Origin: Diplonema japonicum
Taxonomy: Eukaryota; Euglenozoa; Diplonemea; Diplonemida; Diplonemidae
DNA length: 64,000 nt
Assembly: GCA_964019335.1 (NCBI GenBank)
Contig: OZ025666.1
Span: 374,501-438,500 of the forward strand
Direction: 5' to 3'
Within the stretch, counting starts at the first letter, position 1, and each line of letters starts with the position of its first letter. Below the pieces are notes generated by a model. That model ran no database searches, was not told where the DNA came from, and worked only from the letters and a program-made list of their open reading frames with translations. Below are positions 9,292 to 20,870 of the stretch, one piece after another. Position numbers and translations under genes: made by a program.

Positions 9292-9435
9292 ACAGCCCTT
9301 TCTCCTCAGAGCCTAAAGCGCATTTCCAAGGTTCGTGCCAAGCATGACGCAATGGCTGCTACTGACACGATCCCAAGCCACGCATTGCAAGCAGCTGCTT
9401 ATGCCATCCCTTTCAATGCTGTTGGTCCTAATTAA
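7547..9435 (+). CDS. Pro/Gln-rich protein with short coiled coil, spliced
   Basis: No family recognised. Exon 1 (7547-8755) encodes 403 residues. Acidic short motifs are followed by a long Pro/Gln/Ser/Val-rich disordered region, interrupted near residues 180-215 by a helical segment (MLQAQLAKQTGEMQRYLQTE). A 34-nt intron, GTATGG...CCAAAG (8756-8789), joins it in phase 0 to exon 2 starting at 8790, which encodes a more ordered helical region (NLAALNLERLVDVLQQF, then GITWKSLVGNYVKSAEKF). The 3' end is less certain. A candidate second intron (9157-9205) has donor GTATGA and branch TGCTAAC, and a terminal coding stretch ends at TAA 9433-9435, but the exon between about 9206 and 9309, which contains a long A run, is unresolved. 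Without these introns translation would stop at 8764 or 9197. Composition resembles a scaffold or trafficking adaptor, but this is only a guess. Confidence 0.55.
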
Positions 9436-10721
9436 AAGGAAGAAAAAGAAGGGAAGATGGGGGGGGGGGGGGGGGGTGATTGCTATTATATGTGTAAGTG
9501 AATAAAAAAAGAAGCGTTGGCTTTCTTTCTTTTTCGTTCTCTGATTTTTTTCTTCCCCCCCCCCGCCACTTTTGTTGTATTCTCGTGCGCAACGATTTTT
9601 TTTTTCGACCTCCCTCCAGCTTAAGTGTTGGGTGGTGATTTTCTCTTTTTTTTTCTTTTTTTTTTTAAATGGTGGCTGCTATTGAAAGTGATGTTGTCAA
9701 ACAAGAAGAAAAAATAATTTATTTACAAGAAAAAAAAAAAAAAGATGCTCAATGATTTTTTTTTTGTCAAAGTGTGGGTCTCTTGTAGACAGTGAGTACC
9801 CCCCGTACCACGATAAGAACTGTACTGAGAATTTCTTTTTCCCCCTCGTTCTCCCGATTACCGACTTGTGCGTGACTAAACTAAACATATTTTTATTTCT
9901 CTTCTTTCGCACTGAACGACCCCCGACCGCTACACTACTCACCCCTTTACATTTTTTTTGTAATTTTTAACCTGCCCCACCATGCAAAGCAAAAAAAAGA
10001 AATTCTTTTTTTTTTCCTCCATAAATTAAACAGAGAACACCCCGCCTATAGCAAGCCGTGGCATTTAAAAAAAAAAAAAAAAAAAAAAAAGAATTACAAG
10101 CAGCGCCGTGAGACATTATTTTCTTCGCCCCACTGCTTATCATTTGTTCTTTCACTTTTTGGTTTGAACCTTTTTATCTCTGGTCCTTTGTTTCCAATTA
10201 AAAAAAAAGAAGGAAAGGGTGGGGGAGAAAAAAAATGGAAATAAGAACAAGAAAAAAAAAGAAAAGAATTTTCTTTTACACCCCCCCCTTTCCGCTCCGC
10301 TTTGAATTTGTTGTTCCCTCATTGTTCACCTACCCACCACCTGTAACATGTCATCTTTTATATCTTTTTTTTATATTTTTCTTCTCTTTTTTTCCTTTGG
10401 ACATTCCATCAGTTGTACCTAAACAAAATCCCACCGCTAGATTTTTTTGTACAGCCAACGACGAGCACTGAGCGCATACGTTGAGTCTACGGTGCATGCA
10501 TGGACGAGGGATAGCCACCACACCATCTCTACTCCCTCTGAGTAGAAGTTCGCCTGGCGTAGTCTGCCTCCGTAAATCCATTTTCGAGCCCATTTACACG
10601 TTTACTGTTTTATGTTCTCATGCTGTACTTACCCCATTCTTACCAGTCCTTTATTGATCATAAAACAAAAAAAAAAAAAAAAAAAAACAAAAAAGAAAAC
10701 AGAAAACAGAAAACAAAAATA
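9436..10721. other. Intergenic upstream of ABC copy 1
   Basis: G, T and A runs and pyrimidine-rich stretches, with no supported gene. The last 50 bases before the ATG are A-rich and unrelated to the 5' flanks of the other ABC copies. Confidence 0.5.
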
Positions 10722-13700
10722 ATGGCCGATGTATCTGAAGAGAAGCCCCCGAGCAAAGTGCTTGGGATCGACGAGAGCATTCAAGTGGGTGAAAGAGACG
10801 GAGAGCCTGTCACCACCTCGGAGCTCTTCAGGTTCGCAAAAGGGCCAGAGAAGACCCTCCTTATCACTGGCATTATTGGTGCAGTCTTCGTCGGTGCCGC
10901 TCTCCCTATTTTCTCGTACCTCTTTGGGAAGATGGTGAACGAGGCATCTGGTGAAAACGAGGCTGAGGTTGGCGAGGACGTGGCGAAGTGGGCGAAATGG
11001 ATGGCCATTGCCGCTGGTATTGCTTTCATTGCAGGCTGGATCATGATGAGCAGTTTCCTCATCTCTGGTGAGAAGCAGACCCAAAAGATCCGAGAGAAGT
11101 ACTTCGAGTCCCTGATGAGGCAGGAGCCTGGGTGGTTCGACTTGCAACGAACCGGAGCACTCACAACAAGACTCCATGGCGACACGCAGGTGATCCATGC
11201 CGGTATTGGTGAGAAGGCAGGCTTCTTCTTCATGCATACCTCCACAGTAGTTCTCTCTTATGTTGTGGGGTTTCTCTCCTCGTGGCGACTCACCCTTGTC
11301 CTCCTTGGTGTTGTTCCCTTCTTGGCCGTGGCTGGTGGGTTGATGCACTACGTTCTCACCACTGTGACGACGAAGAGCAGGGCAGCCTACGCCCTTGCAG
11401 GTGCTGTCTCTGAGGAGGTGTTTGGATCAATGAGAACAGTTCATGCATTCAGTGCCCACAAGAAGCTCGTTGGGATGTACAATGGACACCTTGACAATGC
11501 CCGTGATAGCGGGATGTACCTTGGTGTGTCCACTGGTGGTGGTATCGGCATCACGATGTTGCTCTTCTTCGCCTCGTACTGCGTCGGCTTCTACTACGCC
11601 TCCTACCTTGTGAAGTGGGATCTCAACAACATGGGTGACATCCTCAGTGCCTTCTTTGCCATTGTGATCGGATCCTTCTCCTTGGGACAGATAGCACCCC
11701 CGATGGCCGCCTTCGCTTCGGCACGTGCGGCGGCCTTCCGAGTTTTCGCAGTGATCGACAGGGAGCCCCGTGTGCAGCCTGGGAAGAAGAAGCTTGAAAA
11801 CCTGAAGGGGAGGGTCTGCCTTGAGAACCTCACCTTTCGGTACCCCTCTCGCACGGACTACCCTGTGTTCAAGAACATGAACATCGAGATGGAGGCGAAC
11901 AAGACTGTGGCGCTGGTCGGGTTGTCCGGGTGTGGGAAGTCTTCGATCGTGTCTATCGTGCAGAGGTTTTACGAACCGGCGGCGGGGCAGTTCGGGATCA
12001 TCCTCGATAACGGGGCGATGAAGGCGTACCCTTACGAGACGAACCTTGAGCTCTTGGAGCACAGGCAGAACAGCAAGGGTGGGCAGTTCACTGTCGAGCT
12101 TCCCATCACACACGACTCGCAACACCTGAAGAAGTGCTTGGTGGACTTGGGGGCAGAGACCCACAGTGTTCCCGACACTGACGGTCCGATCCGGTGCGAA
12201 GGGGGCAGGTGGTTCTGGGTTGAGAAGGAGCAGAAGGAAGGAGAGGAGGCTGTGGAGTTCGAGCTCCCCCCTGCAGTGTCCCTGAGGCTGTCACAGGCAC
12301 AGAACGAGAACGAGCAGGAGGTGAGCCTGGAGCTTGCCTTCGGGATGTACAAGTTCGACGTGAGCAAGATGAGGAGGACGAACGTGACGCAGCGCATCGT
12401 GTACTCCGACAACGGGCAGGTGACTGTGGACGGGACCCCGATCGGGAACCTGGACCTGGAGTGGTGGAGGGATCAGATCGGGATGGTGACCCAAGAGCCT
12501 GTTCTGTTTGTAGGGTCTGTTTCCGACAACATCCGGATGGGGAAGAGGGATGCGACGCTGGACGAGATCAAGGACGCTTGCAGGAAGGCACACATCCACC
12601 ACGTGATTGAGAAGTGGCCTGAGAAGTATGACACGCTTGTGGGTGAGGGTGGGTCGCAGTTGTCGGGTGGGCAGAAGCAGCGTATCGCGATCGCGAGGGC
12701 CATCATCAAGAAGCCACGTGTTTTGATCTTGGACGAGGCCACCTCGGCCCTGGACAGGGCGTCGGAGTTACAGGTGCAGAAGGCTTTGGACAAGTTGCTG
12801 TCGAGCGAGCACCACGAGAAGCCGACGACCATCGTGATCGCTCACAGGCTGCAGACAGTGATGAAGGCGGACAAGATCGTTGTGATGCAACCTCCTGCGA
12901 ACTCGACAAGTGGGAAGGGGGCGAAGATCGTGGAGGTGGGAACACACTCGGAACTCTTGGAGAAGAAGGTATGTGTTAATTTGTGTTTTTTAAGTGTCTC
13001 TCGATCACACACCACACCTTTAATCAGGGTCATTACGCATCTCTCTGGAACACCCAGAGCAAGGCTGTTCACACGACTCAGAAGACAAGTGACGCGAATG
13101 CACCGAACAAAGGGGACGACGAAGTCAGCAAGGATGATGATGATGTCGTGTCTGTGGCCACAAGTGAGGAAGACGATGCACCACTTGCTGTGGGGAAGAC
13201 GGCCTCTGAACTCAAGAAGGAGAAGAAGGAGGCGATGGAGAAGAAGGTGGCAGAAAAGAGCAGCTTGGCGAGGGTGGCAAGGCTTGCTGGTCCTTGGAAT
13301 GTTTGGCTTATTCCTGCGATGATTGGTTGCATCATGAATGGGGCTGTGTATCCTATTTATGCTTACCTCTTCACTGAGGCACTTGATGTGTTCAGGGACC
13401 TTCAGAACAACAAGCCTCTTTCCCCCGCAGGGGCGCCACAGGAGGTCACTGACAGAGACGAAATTGATGTCTGGGCCTTCATGTTCCTGGCACTTGGTGG
13501 CTGGGCTCTTATCGCTAACATCATGCAATTCGGCAGCTTCGGGTACATGGCGGCACAGCTGACACACCGCATCCGCTCCATGCTGTTCGAGCACATCCTT
13601 ACCCAAGACATGTCCTTCTTCGACATTCCTGACCACGAGAGCGGGGCTCTATCAGCTATCCTCTCTGGGAAGGCTGAGGCCATCAACACCATGTTCGGTC

Positions 13701-15103
13701 CCAACATCGGGATGATCCTCCGCACCCTCTTCTGTCTTGGGATTGGGTTTGGAATTGCCTTTTCTGAGCAGTGGAAGCTTACCTTGGTGCTGCTCTCTTC
13801 TGTACCTGCTATGGCGTTGTCTGGCTTCTTGAACTTGCTTCTCATTGGTGAGGGTTTCGAAGGCAACTCCGGTGGAGCGGCTGGGAGGGTCACAAGCGAG
13901 GCCATCTCGAACATCAAAACTGTCTCCGCTTTCAACATGCAGGACAAGATGCTTGAAGTGTACTCCAAGGCAGGTGAGGGTGAGCTGGCAAAGAAGGAGA
14001 AGAGGTCCATCGGTATCGGGGCCACTTTCGGCTTCTCGCAGTTCTCGATGCTTGGCACCTTCGCCCTTGCCCTGTGGTATGGTGGGAGGCTCATCTCCGA
14101 TGGGGAGACTGACTTCAGGTCCATGATGCTTGTTCTGATGGAGGTGACGATGTCCGCCATGGGTGTCGGTGAGGCAATGGGTCTTCAAGGGACTGGTCTC
14201 GATGCGAAGGAAGCTGCAGCGGAAGTGTTTGAGATCCTGGACACGAAGTCGAAGGTGGACCAGATGTCATCTGAGGGGAAGAAAGGGGTGATGACAGACT
14301 GCAAGATCGACTTCCACGAGGTGACATTCCGGTACCCCACCCGCCCTAACATGACTGTTCTGAACAAGCTGAACCTTGAGATCCCTTCTGCTGGGGAGAA
14401 GGGGATGCAGGTCGGGCTGATCGGGGGCACGGGGAGCGGGAAGTCTACTGTTCTGCAGCTGTTGCAACGCTTCTACGAGGTCCCGGAGGGGAAGATCGTT
14501 GTGGACGGGACGGACCTGAGAGACGTGGACCTGCAGTGGTGGAGGGAGCAGGTCGGGGTTGTGTCGCAGGAGCCTGTGCTGTTCGCGACGAGCGTGTTGG
14601 AGAACATCCGGTTCGGGAAGGAGGATGCGACGCTGGAGGAGGCGATGGAGGCGGCGAAGCTGGCACACATCCACGACGACATCATGAAGCTCCCCGACCA
14701 GTACGAGACGAACGTGGGGGCGAAGGGGTCGCTCTTGTCTGGGGGTCAGAAGCAGAGGGTGGCGATCGCGAGGGCAATCGTGAAGAAGCCGAGGGTACTG
14801 CTCCTGGACGAGGCGACATCGGCACTGGACAACGCGAGCGAGAAGGAGGTGCAGAGGGCGCTGGACAACGTGATCTCCTCCAGCTCCATGACCACCATCA
14901 CAATCGCACACAAGCTCACCACCATCCAGCAGGCCGACTCCATCACCGTCCTCGACAGGGGTGACATCATCGAGCAAGGGACCCACGAAGAGCTCATGAA
15001 GATCGAGAACGGGGACTACAAATCCCGCTTCATGCTTTACCACTCCATCGACACAGCTGATGGTGAGGGTGAGACTAGCCCTAGTCATTCGAACCCTTTC
15101 TGA
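10722..15103 (+). CDS. ABC transporter, MDR/ABCB full-length type, copy 1
   Basis: A 1440-residue full transporter (TMD1-NBD1-TMD2-NBD2) of the P-glycoprotein family, expected to export lipids, peptides or xenobiotics at a membrane. Exons are 10722-12968 and 13028-15103, separated by a 59-nt GTATGT...CAG intron in phase 0 just after NBD1. NBD1 has Walker A GLSGCGKSS (about residues 400-408), Q-loop QEP (about 592), signature LSGGQ (647-651), Walker B LILDEATSALD and H-loop AHR. NBD2 has GGTGSGKST, LSGGQ, LLLDEATSALD and AHK, so both ATP sites look intact. NBD1 carries an insertion of about 140 residues (about 424-564) between Walker A and the Q-loop, absent from ordinary family members. Its coding sequence is almost identical to copy 4 (32088). 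I chose the ATG at 10722 because the other three copies also begin at this point and upstream codons are A-rich. Confidence 0.92.
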
Positions 15104-15824
15104 ACAAAAGGTGTTCAACCCTAGTCATTAAGCCCGTTCTGTAGCCATAACTTGAAATGGTGTGATGAAAATGAGAATTTACGCTTCCTAGTTTTTATTT
15201 CTCCCACCAAACTTTTAGAGACAAGTATGGTCTTTTTCTCTCTACCTTAACTTGCAGCTTTTTTTTTGTGAGTTGCTTGTTTCCCTCTCTTCTAACACTC
15301 TTCCCTCTCGAAGATTTTTTTAATCGTTTGTAAAGAAGCAATTAAAAGTAATATCATTGAAAAGATAAAAAGTATTATAAAGACATTCGGGGCGAATTGA
15401 ATTCGCGTTTTTCGTTGTTACAATTAATTGTGATTGTGCATCGAAAGATAAACTCATTCGCACCCCGTACTTCTTATTTTCCTTTTTTTTTTTTTCTCTC
15501 TTGTTTCGTTAAGATCTTCAGTTGTTTAGCCGAGCTTCAGGCTTTACTACTTACAATAGTTTCTTCGTATTACTGATTTGTTGCCGAAGGCATGCAATTA
15601 CTGTTTCATGTTGCAGAGAGCTGAGGAAGGAGGGGGATGAGAACTGTCCTGCAGGTACACGGCCCTTAAGTATAAAAAGAAGAAAAAGAAAGGGAAGGGA
15701 AATGTCCGGAACAGTCTGCCTTCCTTCCGGTAATATTTTTTTTACAGTAATAAAAAAACAAACACAGGTTAACCGTTTTCTTCTCTTTTCTTTTACCCTC
15801 TCTTCCATACACAACAAAGACACG
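15104..15824. other. 3' flank shared with copy 4, then LPMO upstream region
   Basis: Up to about 15688 this sequence is also present after ABC copy 4 (36470-37052). It includes a frame (15522 onward) that is open into the LPMO but lacks coding character. The shared block ends 137 bp before the LPMO ATG, marking a duplication breakpoint. Confidence 0.7.
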
Positions 15825-16649
15825 ATGACGATGATGCTGCGCTCCCTTGTGTGCGTGACAACACTGTTCGCATCGGCCCACGGGCACGGCTACGTGAAGG
15901 CACCTGCGTCGAGGAACTACGCTTGCAAGCAAGGGTCGAACAAGAACTGCGGCGGGGTGCAGTACGAACCGCAGAGCGTGGAGGGGGCGGACAGGTACCC
16001 TGACAGCGGGCCTTCGGACGGAACGCTCGCTGCGGCGGGGCAGGACAACTGGGCGGCCCTGAACGAGCAGTCAACGACGAGGTGGGCGAAGACTTCGATC
16101 AGCTCCGGCCCTGTGGACTTCACGTGGCAGTTCACGGCGAACCACATCACGCGGGACTGGAGGTACTACATCACGAAGGAGGGGTGGAACGGGGTGACCC
16201 CTCTGGGGAGGAACACCTTGGAGAGCAGCCCCTTCTGCACGGTGGACGGAGCAATGGTGCAGCCGCCGATGGTGGTGACGCACTCGTGCACGGTCCCGAC
16301 GAGGAGCGGCTACCACGTGGTCCTCGCCATCTGGGACGTCGGTGACACTGCGGCCAGCTTCTACAACGCCATCGACCTCGACTTCAACGGGGGCAGCACG
16401 ACCCCTGTCCCGACAACCCTCCCCACCCCGGCCCCAACAGGGGACACCGCAAGCCCTGTCCCGACACCGGTTCCTACAAATGCCCCTCCTGCAGGGATCT
16501 GCAACGGCCCTGTTATCGCAGAGTGGGGAAGCTGCCTTGACTCGCCTTCGTGCTGCGAGGCTCCCGCCCGCTGCTACCAGCAGAACCAGTGGTACGCCCA
16601 GTGCAGGGCGAAGTGCGATGTCCCTGAGTGGTGCAAGCTCATCGGATGA
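15825..16649 (+). CDS. Secreted AA10 lytic polysaccharide monooxygenase with CBM1-like domain
   Basis: A copper-dependent enzyme that oxidatively cleaves crystalline chitin (or cellulose) outside the cell. The 274-residue precursor has a signal peptide (residues 1-20, ending SAHG) whose removal leaves HGYVKAPASR, giving the N-terminal histidine of the copper brace. The second brace histidine is in FTANHITRDWRYY, and the axial Phe is in the SFYNAIDLDF stretch. CGGVQYEPQSVEG and the ESSPFC region match bacterial chitin-binding AA10 proteins (CBP21 type) closely. A Pro/Thr linker leads to a C-terminal domain of about 45 residues (WGSC...CCEA...CYQQNQWYAQC) resembling a CBM1 carbohydrate-binding knot. 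The chitinase at 40614 has the same C-terminal domain, suggesting joint action. The ATG at 15825 is chosen because the signal peptide begins there; the upstream open frame is duplicated non-coding flank. Confidence 0.93.
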   Translation: MTMMLRSLVCVTTLFASAHGHGYVKAPASRNYACKQGSNKNCGGVQYEPQSVEGADRYPDSGPSDGTLAAAGQDNWAALNEQSTTRWAKTSISSGPVDFTWQFTANHITRDWRYYITKEGWNGVTPLGRNTLESSPFCTVDGAMVQPPMVVTHSCTVPTRSGYHVVLAIWDVGDTAASFYNAIDLDFNGGSTTPVPTTLPTPAPTGDTASPVPTPVPTNAPPAGICNGPVIAEWGSCLDSPSCCEAPARCYQQNQWYAQCRAKCDVPEWCKLIG

Positions 16650-17674
16650 TGACAGCAAGAAGGAAAAATAATAGAAAAAGAGAGAGAAAGGGGGGGAAAA
16701 AAAATGAACGTAGCACACTTTTTAAAAGGGATGCGGGGCATGCTGGTTTTTTTTAGGAAGGGGGCTTTCCGTGACTCCGGGTCACGCTCCTTCTCCTTGC
16801 AGCCCCGCCACACCATTTCTTCCCTTTGTCCGTTTGGAGCCTCTATGGAAATCATGTCCTGGAGCTTTTTATTTTGTTTCTTCTTCTTTTCACAACTGTT
16901 TTTTTTTTGTGTCCCTTTTTTATTCCTTGTGGCAATCGTTTACTTGAAAAATAACCCCCACCCCTTCCTCACTCGTTCGCATGCTTCCTCTCTCTCTTTT
17001 TTTTCCCCCTTTTTTTTTTTGATAAGTAGAGACAAGGGAAACGTTCCAAAACAGGAACCTCCTTTTTATCTCATCTTTTCTTTGTTTCCCTTTTCCCTTT
17101 TTCTTTTTTCAAAAGCTACTTGTTACAAGCTTAACTATGCAAGGGGGGCAGCGCAGAGGTTGTCCCCCTCTCCCGTTACCTCTATGAAAAGTACCAACAC
17201 AGCTTTGTGGGTAACGGCGACAAAAAAATGAAATTTCTCCACACGTTCTTCTTCACTGTACTTCCCTTTTCCCCAGTGACCCCTCGATGCACTGTGTGCA
17301 AAGACTTCGCACATTGTCGAAACCACTGAAGAGAAAAGGCAGGTACTTTCGTCTTCTTAAACGACGCTTCGAAAAAAAAAAAAAAAAAAGCCTTTCTATT
17401 CCCTCTCTTTTTTTCTTCTTTTTATTTTTTTTAGCTTGCTGCTGAAAATTATATAAAAAACCAATAAAAGTACTGTAAGACGAAGTAAAAACTTCCTGTC
17501 CGCCGGAGCCTCCGGACGTTTTTGTTTCAAGCCCCTGCCCTAGCTTTCCCCCAGCATGTCCTGAAGAATTTATCGCCTTTTCAAAATCCAGGAATAGCGC
17601 CATACTGTCTCGTTGTGCCTGCTGCCTTTTTAGGTCATTTGTTCAATTGTCGATCGCCCGGTGCAGAACAAGTT
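16650..17674. other. Intergenic between LPMO and transposon
   Basis: Pyrimidine-rich and homopolymer sequence with no supported gene. The open frame at 16704-17231 is mostly Phe/Ser/Leu low complexity. Confidence 0.5.
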
Positions 17675-18342
17675 ATATGAGCTCGTCCGGAAAACAATGT
17701 CAACACTTTTTTGGGCACCTCCGAAAATTTCTTGTTTTGATTATTTGAGCAAAAAAAGGGCAGCATGCAACCATAGGAAGATGACATATGTGGTGTACAT
17801 GACGCCGTTCTTTCAATTGCGGTGCTTGTTTTGCCATGAGGGTGGCAGGCTTTGCAACCGGCTGCCCCCGGGAAGCGGAAAATAGAGGTCAGAAGAACGA
17901 CGAAAAATGTTTAAAATGCAGTTTAAAAGCTTGAAATGCAGCACCTAGGGTGCATAAATGTGGTGAACACACACCTTTGTGTCCCCTGGGTACAACCCAG
18001 GGTCGGGTTACTGTTAAAAGTACTTAGCGAAAAATATATGGCATTGCAAAACCCCCCAAAAACCGGTAAAACCCGTTTTCCAGTGTTTTTTTGACCCGAA
18101 ACAAGGGGCGTTTTTCAGGTTCCGGGGGGTGAAGGCAAAAGAAAAACACGAAATAAAAACAATAACAATATTGAGAAATGGCACTTTTTGTGACTTTTTC
18201 CCCCGTTTTTTTTCCGTTTTTTATAATTTCTTACACTTTATTATCACACTATTCACCAGCCCAACACTGAACACAGCATTCACTGTAACCACACGATCAG
18301 CCCACACTAAACTCTTTTTCTTTGGCTTCCCTCCCCCTCTCT

Positions 18343-19470
18343 TCACAGGCTTTTCCTCGGTGCTGCTACTTTCCTCTTCGGAATCACTGCTTTCGCCGTC
18401 GCACGTTTTTTGCTGGCGGTGGGGGCGTACTTCATGGCATGAGCAGTGCGGTCCACGTTTTCGGACCGAATGGCCATTCTCTCATCCTGGGATTGGGCAT
18501 ATTTCAGAAGGCGACGAGGTTTGATTGAGATGGAAGAAGATTCGACAGATTCGGTAAGAGGATGGCCACTGTTGCTGCCGCTGCCGCTGCTGCTGTTACT
18601 GCTCTCACTATCAGTATCACTGTCAGTATCCGAATCACTAGCATCTGTGTTTCGAACATCATCAGAGGAGAACATCACCTTCTCATCCCAATCATTGGAC
18701 CCAAAGACCGTCTCATATCGAATTGTTCCAGATGTCTGCCCCCCTGCAAAGTGGAACTTCTGCATGATGGAGTCCACCTTCCTCAATATCGTCGGTATCG
18801 TTGTTGCCGTCTGCGAGGGTCGTGCTGGAGAGACTCCAACCGTGCGCGCAAAGAACAACCACGAAGCACGAGGGCCGTACCACTTCTCGGCGCGCGAAAG
18901 CCACCCTACCATGCTATGACACTTGAAGTGTTTGGCGTTGTCTGAGAAGAAAGTCAGATTGCTCGGGTTGTTGTGGTCTTCTAGAATATGGGGGAGCACC
19001 AACCGCATGCACTTCCGAGTTATCTGGGCGGACTGCTTGTTGTTGTGCATCATGGCGAAGTAGCTCCTATACAGTATGGGACCGCCTAGCTTATCCCGGC
19101 TGGCAACGACGAACGTCAAAATACTACTTTTGTATTTGTTGAACTCGTTCTGTTGCAGCTCGAGATATGACTGGTGGACAAACCGGGCGCTATAGTCGAC
19201 GACAACACGATAATTCCGTCTGGCTGGAGGTTGATGTGGATTTCCTTGGCTTCTTCCTCGTCGGCGGTGCACGTAGTTGTGGAAGGCGTAAGCCATCATC
19301 TGCTTACACAAGAGCCACATGAAAGAGGTTACGGAGTACGTCGTCAGGCGGGGTTCACAGACCTGGGCCTGCGATCTTTTGATAGTTTCATACTTCCTGA
19401 AGGTGATCCGACGCGACGGGACCGCACCAGCTCGTGCTTGAAACATGAGGGGAAGAGAATTGGCCCACAT
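18343..19470 (-). CDS. Putative DDE-type transposase, C-terminal part
   Basis: The minus-strand frame from about 19470 down to 18343 encodes a protein-like stretch. VVVDYSARFVHQSYLELQQ supplies a possible first catalytic Asp and FFSDNAKHFKCHSMVGW a possible second, a spacing and context typical of DDE/D transposases that carry D...SDN..H motifs. An acidic Ser/Asp tract (SDSDTDSDTDSESSNSSSG) and a basic tail follow. The third acidic residue is not obvious. The N-terminal residues printed from the ATG at 19494 probably belong to a different frame. A GT...AG gap of 32 nt near 19436-19468 would join this frame to the upstream Cys-rich frame. I cannot name the superfamily. Confidence 0.45.
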   Translation of the reverse strand: MWANSLPLMFQARAGAVPSRRITFRKYETIKRSQAQVCEPRLTTYSVTSFMWLLCKQMMAYAFHNYVHRRRGRSQGNPHQPPARRNYRVVVDYSARFVHQSYLELQQNEFNKYKSSILTFVVASRDKLGGPILYRSYFAMMHNNKQSAQITRKCMRLVLPHILEDHNNPSNLTFFSDNAKHFKCHSMVGWLSRAEKWYGPRASWLFFARTVGVSPARPSQTATTIPTILRKVDSIMQKFHFAGGQTSGTIRYETVFGSNDWDEKVMFSSDDVRNTDASDSDTDSDTDSESSNSSSGSGSNSGHPLTESVESSSISIKPRRLLKYAQSQDERMAIRSENVDRTAHAMKYAPTASKKRATAKAVIPKRKVAAPRKSL

Positions 19471-20536
19471 GACTTGCAAGCTCCAGTTGAACACGTGAGG
19501 CTGTCGCGGTTGCAGAGAAAAGTCTCCAGCAGATCATTCAGATCGCTGATTGGTACAATTCCGTGTTCTTTGCACCCCTCATCGCAGCTCGATCTGTACT
19601 CCTGCGCTGAACGCCAGCTGCAGAGGTCGTCAAGCATAAGCTCTGTCTGGTGTCTCTGCTTGCAAACGACCCGAGGGGTGTTCGGGGCAGGTCGAACCTC
19701 CAGAGGACGCAACGCAAAAAAGATTGTACGCTTCGCAAGACCGCCCTCCGCTACGTACTTGTTAGTGCGGTGTATGAAATACGAAGCAACATGAGGTTCA
19801 CCTTCCGTGTGTCGCCTGGGCCAGCTTCTGCTGCTTCGCAAACTCTGCGTTCGTCCTCCAAAACTTCCGGACGTTTTTTCGCATGAGGCGGCGCTTCCTC
19901 GTAGCTTCGCTATCTTCAGCCTTCTGAGGGGGACACGCGCACGGTACAGTCGGCGGTTTTCCTTCCCGCCCCTGACAAACCCCAGATCCTTCGCGACGCC
20001 ATTTATCAGATCGTAGTTCGCGAGCACAGAGAGGAGTGCCTTTCTTTGCTTATTTCCGAGGGTAGGCCATGCCCAGCGGATAGTAGCACAACAAGAACAG
20101 CTGCACATCCCTGCTTCTGGCGTCTTCTTCGCAGATGTGGGTGTCCTGCCAAGGCGGGTTGGTGTAGAGGGGATGCCTTGTTCGGTCGGCTGCGGTGCTC
20201 TCTTCACGACGGCCCTCGACATGGCAGAGTGACAAGGGGGCAAGCACACCGATCAGGTGCGTATGGGGGGATAGCGAACTGTGCCTGCACTGTAGGATCA
20301 TTACAGTGAGATGAGCGCAGTTTGTACTTCCCTGAGACGAGGTCTCTCACCTTCTGTCGCGTGCATTTGAAGCCGTTGGTGGCGCATACTTTCCCCCTGG
20401 TCCCAAAACCCTTCTTTCCCAAGGATGTCAAGCATTTCACACACACTACTTCCCTCTCTTTCACCTTCTGTTGAACAACACTGGGCAGGGTCTCATACTT
20501 GAATAACCCATCCACAGACCCACAAGAACAAGCCAT
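19437..20536 (-). pseudogene. Transposon-encoded N-terminal Cys-rich region, frames broken
   Basis: Reading leftward from the ATG at 20536, the product begins MACSCGSVDGLF and has CxxC pairs (CVKCLTSLGKKG, CATNGFKC), suggestive of a zinc-binding domain. The coherent frame then changes more than once before the segment KYVAEGGLAKRTIFFALRP and EYRSSCDEGCKEHGIVPISD. Some changes could be tiny introns (a CTAAC branch-like motif lies near 19757), but others look like frameshifts. Either a spliced gene or a decayed transposase N-terminus. Confidence 0.35.
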
Positions 20537-20870
20537 ATTCTTTTAGAAATAAAGTACAGTCCCCTTAGTAGGTGTTTTGAGTGTCCAGGTGCACACAAAC
20601 TACGCCAAAAACCAAAAAAAACCATTCTAAAAAGCATGTTTTTGCACGCGTGTTTAGACGTGTTTAGAAATGAAACGGACGGCGAGCATTGTGACCTATA
20701 TGGTGAACACACTCAGACTGCAATTCTGCACACAAAGTGGTGTCGGACTACTTTTGTACTTAGAAATTTTCCGAGGATTTTGCGTTGCAAAAGAGGGTCA
20801 TTTGTTGACATTTTCTTCCGGACGAGCTCATATTTAAAGAAAGAACAAAAGGTATACTAACAAACTAAAA

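Larger units (their letters stand above)
17675..20833 (-). mobile_element. TIR DNA transposon, about 3.2 kb, upstream of ABC copy 2
   Basis: The termini are inverted repeats. ATATGAGCTCGTCCGGAA starts at 17675 and its reverse complement ends at 20833; 31 bp align with two mismatches, and further similarity includes CCTCCGAAAATTTCT (left) against CCTCGGAAAATTTCT (right, inverted). I could not settle a target duplication. The interior encodes minus-strand protein fragments (18343-20536). The right end is 37 bp before the ATG of ABC copy 2, so the element forms that gene's immediate upstream region. Confidence 0.8.

Noticed and set aside
10629-15118. Long minus-strand frames opposite the ABC genes (also repeated opposite copies 2-4)
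   Set aside because: They mirror GC-rich coding sequence with strong plus-strand protein similarity and splice structure; the antisense products are Arg/Pro/His-rich shadows.
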